A stretch of 64,000 bases of DNA from Forficula auricularia (lineage: Eukaryota > Arthropoda > Insecta > Dermaptera > Forficulidae), in contig JALMQS010000887.1 in NCBI GenBank assembly GCA_024734495.1, positions 1,319,611 through 1,383,610 on the forward strand, given 5' to 3'. The position numbers and the translations under genes are program-made. This document shows positions 52,710 through 62,729 of this stretch, piece after piece (position 1 is the stretch's first letter; the number at the start of each line of letters is the position of its first letter). Below the pieces are notes generated by a model. The model ran no database searches, had not been told where the DNA came from, and worked only from the letters and a program-made list of their open reading frames with translations.

Positions 52710-53150
52710 AATTGAATGATTATTTTGGAGAGTGTTGATTTTTATGTGGAGTAAAAATAAAAAAAATAAAAAATTTTTATCATAGGGTGTGTATCACTTT
52801 AAATATCTCTTTAACTCTAATTAAGTTTAATTTTTTTAATTATTTCGATTTATAATGACGGTGGAAGAGAGTTCTAAATCAAAAGTGATTTTTGTACCCG
52901 TCTGCATTTAGAAACGTCTCTTTTAAATTAATTAAATGCTTATTTTGGGGAATGTCGAATTTTATGTGGAGTAAAAAATAACAAATATTTTTTTTTATTA
53001 TAAAGTTTGGGATATCACTTTAAAGATCTCTTTAACTCCACCTAGGTTTAATTTTTTTTTTTAATTATTTCGATATATCATGAGGGTGGGAGAGAGGTCC
53101 AAATCAACCATTGCTAGGTTATTTTTGTACCCGTCAGCGTTTTAAAAACG
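52710..53150. repeat. Tandem duplication, about 220-bp period
   Basis: Copy 1 starts near 52710 and copy 2 near 52930. Shared landmarks are TTATGTGGAGTAAAAA (52753 and 52974), ATCTCTTTAACTC (52804, 53027), TTAATTATTTCGAT and TTTTTGTACCCGTC. Diverged, with no coding content. Confidence 0.6.
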
Positions 53151-53930
53151 GGGGGTCTTCACGTCTCACAACAAAGAAATTTAAAACTTAGCTAAAATCG
53201 GTAATGATTTTAGTTCAAGTAGACCAACATGAGTTCCTAAGTTTTTTTGAATCTTTTTCTCAAAAACAGCTCTTCTTCTCTAAGGAAAGGGCTTAAAGTC
53301 AAAATTTCTAAAAATGAATCTTATACTTTGTTTTATTTATTTAAAATACAATACAAATCAATTTTACAAAAGGGCAAAAAATTGAATCATCAGATAAATT
53401 TGTATTTGACTTTTTACATAGTTCAAATGTTATTTTTAATGAACTTTTAATTATGAAAAAATTTCTCAAATCCACGCATTCTTTCCTTATCAACGACACA
53501 TAATAATTAATTTGATATTTCAAGTATTTTGAGAGTGTTAAGGTACAGAACTCTTATTATGCGGTGTGACACGCACTTGGCTAACTTATTCTTCCTTAAG
53601 GGGGTTCGTGACTGTTTATAATTTGAAATTTGAAGTTGATCGTCTGTCTCATTACCGAGAAATAAATTATTGAAGATTGTCCTTTTAACATGGAAGTAAA
53701 TGGACCGAACTCTTAAAAGGGCTATAATTTCTATACAATTATACAATTTTCAACAAATTTATTTAGATCAATAATTAAACTTTTATGAATCGAATGATAT
53801 ATTTTTCACTAGATTTGACCGTCTAGTTAATTAGTAAAATGTAAAAATAAAAAGTTATTTGCAGCCAACAGAATATAACAAAAGCACTAGTGTAGAATTC
53901 CAACTCTATTTCTTGAAATCGTTTTTGTGT
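53151..53930. other. AT-rich non-coding, no feature identified
   Basis: Short open frames (53247, 53341, 53507) have no domains. No repeat ends recognised. Confidence 0.35.
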
Positions 53931-54140
53931 TAAATAAATGTTTTTATTGAAGGAGACAATAAGAGAGTGTGTCTTCTGTTGGAATTATAAATTTTATTTA
54001 TTTATAACGAAACTATAGTCTCGTTTTAAATAAATAAAATTTATAATTCCAGCAGAAGACACACCCTTTTATTGTCTCCTTCAAAATATAAAAATTCTGC
54101 TACCCTCGGCAAAAAACTTGCAATTTAAATATTTTTATAA
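53931..54140. mobile_element. Inverted-pair family A element without full core
   Basis: Left arm TTGAAGGAGACAATAAGAGA, then GTGTGTCTTCTGTTGGAAT, is inverted against the right arm ATTCCAGCAGAAGACACACC, then CTTTTATTGTCTCCTTCAA. The centre holds only the 3' half of the hammerhead (CGAAACTATAGTCTCG). It ends ATTCTGCTACCCTCGGCAAA. A possible decayed duplication is TAAATAAATGTTTTTA before and TTTAAATATTTTTATA after. Confidence 0.6.
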
Positions 54141-54479
54141 TGAGAAGAAATTTATCTCAATATTCTTTTTATTAATATAATCAAAATAAAGATTTTTATT
54201 CGAAATTAACCTCATTATTAACAATTTTTTTTATTAAAAAATTTAGTAGGCAGACGATGTCACTGCAGAAATAAAAAAGATCAACCAGATAGATAAGCTG
54301 TCTCGAACTCCCTTAAAGGTGTGTGGATAATAAGGTGGTGTTTTATTGGCAAATAAAAAAAGGTGAAATATTTCCGTTTGATTTAATAAAAAAAATATAT
54401 ATATATTCTCTTTTCTACGAGCCGGAAGTCGTTAAATGGCCAACAAAAATTATATAAATCCCCACCAATTAACAGAGAA

Positions 54480-55020
54480 AAAGATATAAATGACACCAGC
54501 TGTTAAAACTGTTCCACTTGCTCTTTCGATAAAGAGATTAAAGAGATTTTTTTTCTTTTTTGTCAACGCAAGGGCTTGTACATGTGACGTTTCGGTTAGC
54601 GGGTGTGGGCGTTAAGCCGATGAATTAACCCCGGGAGTCTAAGGGGCAAGAAGAGCATGGGGATGGATGGGTCAGGGCGAGCAAGCGATAAACCCAGATG
54701 CGATTGTTTTTATGGGCTTGGGGTGTTGTTTTATTGGCCGGCAAGATTCAAGAGATACACGGGCTGTTAATTACCCGACAGGCCGATGTCTATGGGGACA
54801 AAATATCGGGAAATTAAGTTTTTTATTTTTATTTATTTTTTTCTGCTCCTCTCGGTCCTGTTCGATTGGAGAAACGGGAGTGAAGGGTTGCTGCACGATC
54901 TTGGACATGCTTTTGCTCTTTACTTTATAGGGCGGCCAAGATTTTTCTTGGAAACTTATTTATTAACTCGCTTTAAAGGGCGAAACCGAGATCACATAGG
55001 GAGGAAAATATCCACCTAAC
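54480..55020. promoter_or_regulatory. GC-richer block of unknown function
   Basis: Unlike its surroundings, this block has frequent GG/CC and CpG and no match to other repeats in the window. Notable strings are CATGTGACGTTTCGGTTAGC (54580), GGGGTGTTGTTTTATTGGCC (54720) and TCTTTCGATAAAGAGATT (54522). Overlapping frames at 54667 and 54786 (87 and 77 codons) have no recognisable domains. It may be regulatory sequence or part of an exon of a gene outside the window. Composition is the only support. Confidence 0.25.
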
Positions 55021-55078
55021 AGAAATTTATCATAAGAAGAAATCAATGAGGATATCTTCTGCTTGATGCAAATAAACA

Positions 55079-55344
55079 TCCTATACTACTAAAGCGTATT
55101 TGTGCCTGTCTCTGTATGTATCTATGTACCTATCTATGAATCTATGTCCGTCCCCCAACAGTCGTCATGGTTACCAATTTAAATGAAATTATCTATATAT
55201 ATTATCTATTATCTATTTATATATATATAAATTAAGATTTTTTCTGTACATTGGGGTGGTGGTGTGGGTGGGGGTGCTGGGTGGGTTTAGTGGGTGAGCC
55301 CTCTGGCCAGCAAGAGGGACGCCGAAGGCGGGCCTTGCAACTAG
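55079..55344 (+). mobile_element. Non-autonomous Helitron, 266 bp
   Basis: Begins TCCTATACTACTAAAGCGTA after an A and ends with GACGCCGAAGGCGGGCC, TTGCAACTAG before a T (CTAG at 55341-55344). The interior is G-rich near 55250-55300, as in the copy at 15090-15786. It inserted at the end of a reverse family A tail fragment (CTTCTGCTTGATGCAAATAA at 55056). Confidence 0.85.
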
Positions 55345-55675
55345 TATTCATATATATTTCCACTTTCACATTTATATCTATACTGATTCTATACCGACAT
55401 GACTTTTTTAATTTTAAAACCCACTAATAGTTCATGACAAATAAAATTTATTAAAATTAGAAAATTTAAATTATTATTTTAAAAGCCCTTATCGAGTCCA
55501 GCTTGCTATTACAACAAAACGAATTGACCTACATTCAATCCGGTATTTAACACATGAGAAATAACAGATAGAATATTTATTATAAAAATCATATAGAGAA
55601 ACAAAGAGGTTGTCCTCTGCTTGGTGCAAATAAACATACACGTATATATTATATACATATATATATAAAAATTTT

Positions 55676-55714
55676 GAGACTATAGTTTCGAAGGCTTGGC
55701 ATTCATCATCAGTC
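55676..55714 (-). ncRNA. Hammerhead-like ribozyme motif (family A, minus copy)
   Basis: Minus strand: AGA, CTGATGA, TGAATGCCAAGCCTTC, GAAAC, TATA, GTC, TC. Core boxes and GTC are intact. Stem II (GAATGC/GCCTTC) has one mismatch compared with the partner at 56145. Confidence 0.55.
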
Positions 55715-55884
55715 TTTTTAATAACATTTAAGGAAAGCGGTGGTGCTCAGTCTTTTGTACACCTGATGATGGGCTAAAAATCAGAAATATATAATATAGA
55801 GTAGGTATTGAATAAAACTCAAAAAATGTAATTAAAATTTTTTTTTAAGTTTTTTATTTTTATTTTATCAGTCTTTGTTACAAC

Positions 55885-55925
55885 TCCTGATGATGGACTA
55901 AAAATCCGAAATATATATAGAGTAT
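55885..55925 (+). ncRNA. Hammerhead-like motif (family B)
   Basis: TC, CTGATGA, TGGACTAAAAATCC, GAAA, TATATATAGAG. Stem II is GGA/TCC here and GGG/CCC at 51848, a compensatory change. The expected C after the AT stem III is not in the usual place. The neighbour at 55763 has TCAGAAA with a broken stem II. Confidence 0.5.
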
Positions 55926-56144
55926 TCAATAAAACTCAAAAAATTTAATTAAATTTTTTTTTTTAATTTTTTGATTTTTATTTTATGTGTGAAACAGCAT
56001 TACAACCCTTTAAAAACTCCTTAGTCTTTTTAATATTTGAGTGTTTGAGTATCAAGCATGCTATGAAAACAGATTTTCAATTATACAAGTGTTACTGACC
56101 CCATAAGAAATAAAAATAATAGATAAAATATTTCAAATTAAAAG

Positions 56145-56184
56145 GACTGATGATGAAGGCCAAGCCTTCGAAACTATAGTCTCA
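56145..56184 (+). ncRNA. Hammerhead-like ribozyme motif (family A, best copy)
   Basis: GA, CTGATGA, T, GAAGGC CAA GCCTTC, GAAAC, TATA, GTC, TC. All core boxes are present, stem II has six perfect pairs directly before GAAAC, AC/GT makes a minimal stem III, and GA pairs with TC in stem I. The single unpaired T after CTGATGA is the only departure. Self-cleavage would be expected after the GTC. Confidence 0.6.
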
Positions 56185-56330
56185 AACAAATCAATTATAT
56201 ATATTTATATATAGATAAATTTATATTTGATATATAAATATGTATATTTTTTGTATCAAGCAGAGGAAAACATCTTTGTTTCTCTTTATGATACAACAAC
56301 TCTGCTACTCTCGGCCAAACAAAATATTTT

Positions 56331-58150
56331 CAATTAAATCTAATTTCAACATGGGTGGTCCAAATCTAAAAAAAAATATTCATATCAAATCCCGAATTGA
56401 CTCGTTTATTAATGACAAAGGCATAGCAATGCATTAGAATACTTTTGATGGTACATCACATATATGTACATATTTCTGTATTGGGATCTGAAAGTAAAAA
56501 TTTACTTTCTAATTGTTTAATTGGATATACACTGAGAGATATCTAGCCTATATATTATTTGTGAATGGAGCCCGTATATCCAATAATTTATTCAGATAAA
56601 AGTTCTCTCTGTTAATTGAATCCCAATTAATTCTTTATCAGTATCAAGAGTACATTAGGTGCAATCAGCCAGCAACCCATCAACAATATATCTTATCAAT
56701 ATTCATCCGCAATACTATTTAAGTTAAATGGGTCCAATAAGCCTTTATGAATAATTATAAATCACTTGAATTAATTATATTAAAGAAAATCACATATTTT
56801 GGGTCTTAAATACATTTAAATCAAACGTCCCATCAACGGCATCTTACATTTACACCTAAACTTCGAAGATGATCCGATTTGCTTTTTAGGTCTGATTATA
56901 CTTAAGGACGTTCCCTAATATAGCTCAGATGCAGTTTGCTCTTGTCCCTCCTCTCACATGTGCAGAAAGGCAAAAATAATTTCACTGCGTCGTTTCTCGG
57001 ACCTGGTAACATTGCATTCTTACCGACGCTAAAAGACAAAGAATAAAAAAAACACTTCATGAAACAGCTCAATGCAAAATTCCAATTTGCAGATGAGTAC
57101 AGTATAGTTAGGTTGAGAGAATTAGCTATAAATCTCAAATCCACCAGCTGTACGAGTTTTTTAGATATGTAAAAATTGAGTATTTTAGTGGGACGTTGCC
57201 AAGTCATGAGAGAAAAAATGAAAACCATCAAAAGTACCTAACTTTTAACATTTTTCATACAAAAACGAATACCACTTGATACAATTATTTTAACAGAAAA
57301 ATATTTGTTATATCTTCAGTTAATTATTCTCAGTTTTTGAAAATAATTTCAAGAAAATTATGATTGTTATTTAATGAAACAGTTGCTTTAACATCAATCG
57401 GGATAGGGTTTGCGTGTTAAATATGCAAATTTCAATGGTCAATATTTAAAAATTTAGTCACGCAAGGAATATTGAAAAAAATTTCTACGTATAAATGACA
57501 CTTATAAATATGTGTATTCAAAGTTTTAAAAGGATTGCAAGAAAATTGATTTATTAGGGAACGTCCTTAAATAAAATAAGTATTTAAAAATATAAATTAG
57601 AAGAAATAATGAAAACTTTTAAGTCTTGGTAGGCTCATTGCAAGTTTTGGTGATTTGGCACTTTCACAAAGCTGAAACTTTGCACAAACGTGCACCTTAA
57701 TAATAAGAACTTTAGTCAAATTTAATCTATTTGATATAACTATTTGTCGATTTTTTGTGATGTACATTCTTAAAATAGAAGTTATCAAGTTATTCTTCCT
57801 GAAAAATACAAAATTTTTGGAAAAAGAAAGAACTTTCAATGAACTTTTGATTTTAAGTTAACTTATCACTTCTACACACATGAATCGAAACACTGGACGC
57901 TGCGTTTTAAGCTTCGTTTACCAACTTAGATTTTCTATTATTCGATATTTTAACAAAAAATATTATTATAATTGAAAATTCTGAAAATAATAAAGTTATA
58001 GACAATGATATATTTGACGAGTTTGCTTTATTTCTTTCTTTGAAAATGATAATTTTTAATATTAAGTCAACTTTAGAAAGAATTTAAATAATTCTTATAC
58101 CACATAATTATTTTTTACATGAATTAATGTCTACATTGTATTTGAGCTTC
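56331..58150. other. AT-rich non-coding, no feature identified
   Basis: The phrase AAGGACGTTCCCTAATA (56903) and its inverse TTAGGGAACGTCCTTAA (57554) frame about 660 bp (56903-57570) as a short inverted repeat and could be the ends of an unrecognised DNA element. Minus-strand frames inside (109 and 80 codons) show no domain. Confidence 0.35.
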
Positions 58151-58155
58151 GACTT

Positions 58156-58250
58156 CGGAGATTACTTCTCCACCATCGACTGTCCTTGATCATCTTTTTA
58201 GTCCGGAGATTACTTCTCGACCATCGACTGTCCTTGATCATCTTTTTAGT
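58156..58250. repeat. Two-copy tandem duplication, 48-bp unit
   Basis: CGGAGATTACTTCTCCACCA, then TCGACTGTCCTTGATCATCT, is repeated at 58156 and 58204 with one substitution. Confidence 0.8.
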
Positions 58251-59020
58251 CTTTGTTTTTAATAAGAGGAAAAAACTAATTAAATAAAAAAAACCTCTTT
58301 TCCGATAATTATTCCAATTCCATTATTCTCTCCCCTCTTATTATAGCACATAAACGAGACTTACTTTTTAAATATTAAAGTTTATATTATTTTGTCACTG
58401 GGAAAGAAAAGACAATTTTTGCCATTGATCATGTTTTCGGCTAAACTTTTATGATTTTCAATATTTTTCAAATTAAAAAAATATTATATAGGAATACCTA
58501 TTTTGTATTTAAAATTTTTAATTAATCTATCAATTAATATTAAAATATCCATGCTGTACTCTTTTAACTCTGTGAGCTATTCGAGTTGCTAATGATATTT
58601 TATTTTAAGATAAAACGATTCAAAAGTACTATTAATTTAAAATAGAAACAATGACAAGGTTTTGTAGGCTGTCTTATTGTCACAGTGTCAAATATAGTGA
58701 CAATGGGGTCCCTTTTATGTGGTAATAGTATCAAAAAATGCACTAATGCTTATTTTTATGGCTTATATAGATTTTCAAATAGCATAAATTTAGAGTTGAA
58801 ATTTTGTTAAAATTACACATAATTAATTATGATTATTCATTGAACAGTTGTTATAAATCTCAATATTTCATTTCTAAGAAATACCACAAAAACTCTCCGT
58901 AATTTTAATTTACATATGCCTTTTCACTGTAAAACCTATACCACACTCTCTTAGTTTAATTGAAATAAATAATATACTTGTTTTATAACAAAAAAAATGT
59001 CAAATAATTTATTAACTATT
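58251..59020. other. AT-rich non-coding, no feature identified
   Basis: One GTGACAATGGGGTCCCTTTT motif (58697) relates to the repeats at 59200 and 59765. Otherwise nothing recognised. Confidence 0.35.
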
Positions 59021-59800
59021 GGTACATCAGAATTAATCTAAAATATTGTAGAAATATAGACAAAATCAATATATTTTTAGTTTTTAACATAAAAGTAAAG
59101 CAACTGGACTCTAAGCTATTAAGAGTAATAGCGGCTCGAACTCCCGCTCAATCAGAAATAATCCCACGTATGGCCAGACTATATTAAATACAATGTCTAT
59201 ATGATCTCTTTTATAGTGATGCCAATTAATCTAAATTACTGTAGAAATACAGACAAAATCAATATGTTTCTAGTTTTTAACATAGAAAGTATTGGTAAGT
59301 GGTTCTTTCCACTAAGCAATCTCATGGTCAAAAATATAACTAAACCAAACGGGTAAGCTGCACAGTTATCAATCATGTCGAAGATATTTTTTTCAAAATT
59401 GAAATGCCGAAGAATCAATACTATATAATAAAGCAGTATGCACTCTCTTGGTTTGTCCTGTTTCGCCTACTTATGGCTCCGCCTCTTAAGGCTGGTTTTG
59501 CAGCTGGAATTTAAATAAAGCACTAAATATTGCATAAGATAGTATCAACAAATTATCAATAATCTATCATCTTTTTTTCAATAATTTTCTTTATACAATG
59601 AAAATAAAAATGACCCGATTGTGTTAGTTTTATTTTGACCACCAGTTAGCGCTGTTTACCAACGGACAGATACCAATAGCAACTGGACTCATAATTCCAG
59701 CTCTAGCTCCCGGCCATTCAAAAATAATTCCACGTATTGCCAGACTATATTAAATACAGTGACTATAGGGTCTCTTTTATAGTGGTGCCACTAGTGTCCA
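59021..59800. repeat. Dispersed and tandem repeat with CCAGACTATATTAAATAC block
   Basis: The block AACTGGACTC...CTC(G/C)...AATAATNCCACGTAT, then GCCAGACTATATTAAATACA and TATAGTG(A/G)TGCCA, occurs at 59101-59225 and 59681-59793. The neighbouring block AATTAATCTAAA, then TAGAAATA(T/C)AGACAAAATC and TAGTTTTTAACATA, occurs at 59031-59095 and again at 59224-59285, so a composite unit is partly tandem. CGGCTCGAACTCCCGC (59131) looks like a decayed B box, so a SINE origin is possible. Confidence 0.45.
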
Positions 59801-60400
59801 AATCTGGCGACATTGCAAAACACATTTTTCAAGCTTGTTTTCTTAGACTTGATATGATTATTTATATAAATTGACACAAGCAATTTGAAATAGCTCCATG
59901 GATCATGTTCTCTTAATAGAAAATGCCAGTGGGCGAAGGGAAAAGGAAATAAATTCTGCCCCCCCCCCCCCCCCCCGAAGTCATTGCCCTTCGTTAATGT
60001 CATCGTGTCGGGGATTCCCCAGTAGAGGGAAAGAGGATAACAGAGCAATAGAGTAGAGGGTATACACAATACAAGGTCAAGAAGAAGATGTAATGCTTTG
60101 AGTCCTCGGAATAAAGAAGTCGACGAACCGACAACTCCTGAATAAGTCATGGTCGATTGCCGAATAGCCAGGCTAAAAGCTTTCGAGTCAAAGAATCATC
60201 GCAAAGGGGTGAAAAGAAATTCTCTAGACACGATGCATTCATGGAGAGAAAATTAATATTTTGTTTTTTCTTGAGATTGTTTAACCAAGCTTTGGATCTG
60301 TTGAATCTATTATGAATTTTTTTCTTCAAGTAGGAAGGAAATGAGTTAAACAGATGCGGATGCTATTTTAGACATTTCAATCTGGAGGGAAATACATAAA
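59791..60400 (-). other. Possible coding remnant, unassigned
   Basis: Two adjoining minus-strand frames (59791-60150 and 60147-60329) lie in sequence that is less AT-rich than average. The second reads HPHLFNSFPSYL (upstream of the first Met), then KKKIHNRFNRSKAWLNNLKK and FFSPLCDDSLTRKLLAWL. This looks protein-like but I do not recognise a family. A run of 18 C (59959-59976) interrupts the first frame. It may be a decayed retroelement piece or an exon fragment. Confidence 0.2.
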
Positions 60401-61009
60401 TAAATCCTCTTTATGTGATTTATTTTATTTTATTTAGTTTTTAATTTTTTTTTTTTTTTTTTTTTTTTTTAGATTTAATATTTGTTCTATTTAGAAATGA
60501 AAAACAAAATTTAAGGAAAAGTTAAAGTTTAAAAAAATCTTTCAAGCCTATCATATTATTTTTTCATTAAGATTTGACATGGTGTAGTAAATTTTATATT
60601 CCTTGGTGCTTAAGGGCCTCAAGTTACGTCAATAGAAGCATTATAATATATTGTAAGTGAAAGTAAAAAAAATTGTTAAAAATTCGTATATTTTTAAATT
60701 ATATATATATATATATATTGTAATCAAGTTATTATTTATTTCTAAAATATAATCATTTTTTTTTTAGAATTTCTTAATTAAGAAATTTGTTTGTTGTAAA
60801 TATGTTGAAATATGTTGGAAATTTGTAAGATTGTAATTGTTATCAATTTTTATTGTTTGGTTATATAAAAATCGTGAAAGTAATGTTAAAGCTAATATCT
60901 ATTTGCCTTAAGGGTAGATGACATTATATTTCGAAATAGAACACAGCTAATTATTGTTAAATATAATTTTTTACTTTACCTTACATGAAGTATTTTAATC
61001 GTGGGTGGG
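60401..61009. other. AT-rich non-coding with homopolymer tract
   Basis: Contains a T run of about 25 (60446-60470) and a TA microsatellite (60700-60719). No gene seen. Confidence 0.4.
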
Positions 61010-61620
61010 TTTTTTGTTTCATATTTTCTAGTAAATATCTTAAAAACGGTTTTACTATTTTGATTAAAAAAAATGAGTGAATTCAAAGCGTTACGGTATT
61101 CAATAAAGCCTTGTAGGTAATAATTAGTAGAGATTGTGGTGTTGGTGAAATGTGAAACATCTTTAATAAAGATAAGAGTAAATAAATATTATTTTTAATA
61201 TTGATTTACTATAGTCATAGTAAATCAATATTAAATATAATATTTATTTACTCTTATCTTTACCTTGTAGGTAAGGTGAAAATCAAAAAATGTATATTTT
61301 AAGAAATATTAATTACTTATTTTGTCAAAATTGTTTATTAGCTAGAATATTATTTAATCTATGTATTACCAAAGTGTGTATACACTATTACTCAAAAAAC
61401 AATTAAAGTATCAAAACGAAATTTTATAATTAGATACTTTATATTGAGGTTAAGAGTTGATTAGATTTTAATTAAAATCTGACCTAAAATTAGAGGAGGG
61501 GGTTTTAAAAATTTTAAACCCTACTCAGATTTGAACGAAAATTTTACACACTTAGTTAAAGCTTCCTAAAATAGTCGGTATGGGGTTAAATGGAAAAACC
61601 ATGAGATGGCCACGTCACAT
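61010..61620. repeat. Decayed repeat D copy with an inserted inverted repeat
   Basis: Landmarks of repeat D are recognisable but diverged: TATCTTAAAAACGGTTTTAC (61037), GGTTAAGAGTTGATTAGATT (61448), CAGATTTGAACGAAAATTTT (61526) and ATGGCCACGTCAC (61607). At 61130-61275 lies a family B-like tail fragment (TGTTGGTGAAATGTGAAAC) and an inverted repeat (AAGATAAGAGTAAATAAATA and its complement, 61168-61261). Confidence 0.45.
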
Positions 61621-61839
61621 ATTTAATAATTTATTATAATATATAATTTTTATTAATATTTATTGTTTGGTTACATAAAACTAGTAAATATTGTGTTTAA
61701 GTTAATATTTATCCCCATTAAGAGTACATGGCATTAAATTTAGAAACTGAAAACTTAGCCAATTAATTATTGTCAAATATTCTTTTTTTATATTTATGAA
61801 CCCATTCAAAAATTCTATTATTTTTTTTTTTGGCCCAAG

Positions 61840-62724
61840 CTTCGAGAAAAACAAATTTCGATAATAAATTTTTCTGTCTACCTGTATGTGCGCAAGTATG
61901 TCTGAATTCCGATACTCATGATAACTCAATAAGCATATCCCTAGAAAGCTATTTCTAGCTATTAAAAATTTGCCTTGGGTTCAGTCTAGCTTCCGATTGG
62001 TCCCGTTTTTTTTCATTGGTATTAGACCTTTTTTGTTAGGTTTGTTCAGGCCTAACTTCTTTGTTTATGAACCGATGTCGATGATTCTTTTTTTATTGGA
62101 AAGGGGGTATCTTAGGGATGGTGCCATATTAATTTGGTCAAGTTCTGATGATATGATCACTATTAATAACAGCACTAAAAAGAGAAAAATAAAAATAATT
62201 TTTAAGAAAAAAATAAAACTGACTTCAAAAAAATTAAATGGAACAAATAAAATCCACTAAAAGGTATAAAATAATTATTATCTTATTTAGTTACAACTAA
62301 ACGACGAAATATTAACATGAAATTACTTTTTAAGTCGGCGCCAAACAAACTATACCTATAGGCGAGCGTACCCGCCAAACGTACTAAGTAAGATCCGTCG
62401 AGTGCGATTCATAAAAGTTATATGTTTGGCACCGACTTCAAAAAGTAATTTCATGTTAATATTTCGTCGTTTAGTTGTAACTAAATAAGATAATAATTAT
62501 TTTATACCTTTTAGTGTATTTTATTTGTTGCATTTAATTTTTTTGAAGTCGGTTTTATTTGTTTCAAAAAATAAATAGTTGACTTTCCAACTCTCTTTTG
62601 TAAAAATATATTTACTAGTATTTCCAATTTTTATAAAAATAAAAAATAACTTTAAAAGCAAACCCACCAGGGGGGCTACCCCTGGAGCAGAAAGATGCCC
62701 GCCGCAGACGGGCTTCGCAGCTGG
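61840..62724 (+). mobile_element. Helitron-type element with internal 145-bp inverted repeat
   Basis: The 3' end is GGGGGGCTACCCCTGGAGCA, then GATGCCCGCCGCAGACGGGC, TTCGCAGCTGG before a T (CTGG at 62721-62724), the same class as 15786 and 55344. The left part (GTATGTGCGCAAGTATGTCT at 61883, CCGATTGGTCCCG at 61993, ATTGGAAAGGGGGTATCTTA at 62095) is text of the kind found in insect Helitrons. The 5' TC boundary is not fixed; the start is approximate. The 96-codon frame at 61970 is not supported as a gene. Confidence 0.5.
62205..62575. repeat. Long inverted repeat, arms of about 145 bp
   Basis: Left arm (62205-62350) and right arm (62428-62575) are near-perfect complements: AAGTCGGCGCCAAACAAAC (62332) against TATGTTTGGCACCGACTTC (62421), and TTAGTTACAACTAAACGACG against CGTCGTTTAGTTGTAACTAA. 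The outer ends read ACTGACTTCAAAAAAATTAA and TTTTTGAAGTCGGTTTTAT. The 75-bp spacer holds CTATAGGCGAGCGTACCCGC. Confidence 0.8.
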
Positions 62725-62729
62725 TTAAA

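Larger units (their letters stand above)
55585..56330. mobile_element. Inverted-pair family A element enclosing two family B motifs
   Basis: Outer arms: minus (AGAGAAACAAAGAGGTTGTC at about 55595, hammerhead at 55676-55714) and plus (hammerhead at 56145-56183, then CAAGCAGAGG and CAACAACTCTGCTACTCTCG). Between them (55741-56020) lie two direct copies of a family B segment: CTGATGATGGGCTAAAAATC (55763) and CTGATGATGGACTAAAAATC (55887), each followed by ATATATA and AATAAAACTCAAAAAA. The mix suggests that one family inserted into, or was templated with, the other. Confidence 0.65.

Noticed and set aside
54586..54596. GACGTTTCGG as another hammerhead remnant
   Set aside because: No CTGANGA box or stem II nearby; the match is a short chance string in a GC-richer block.
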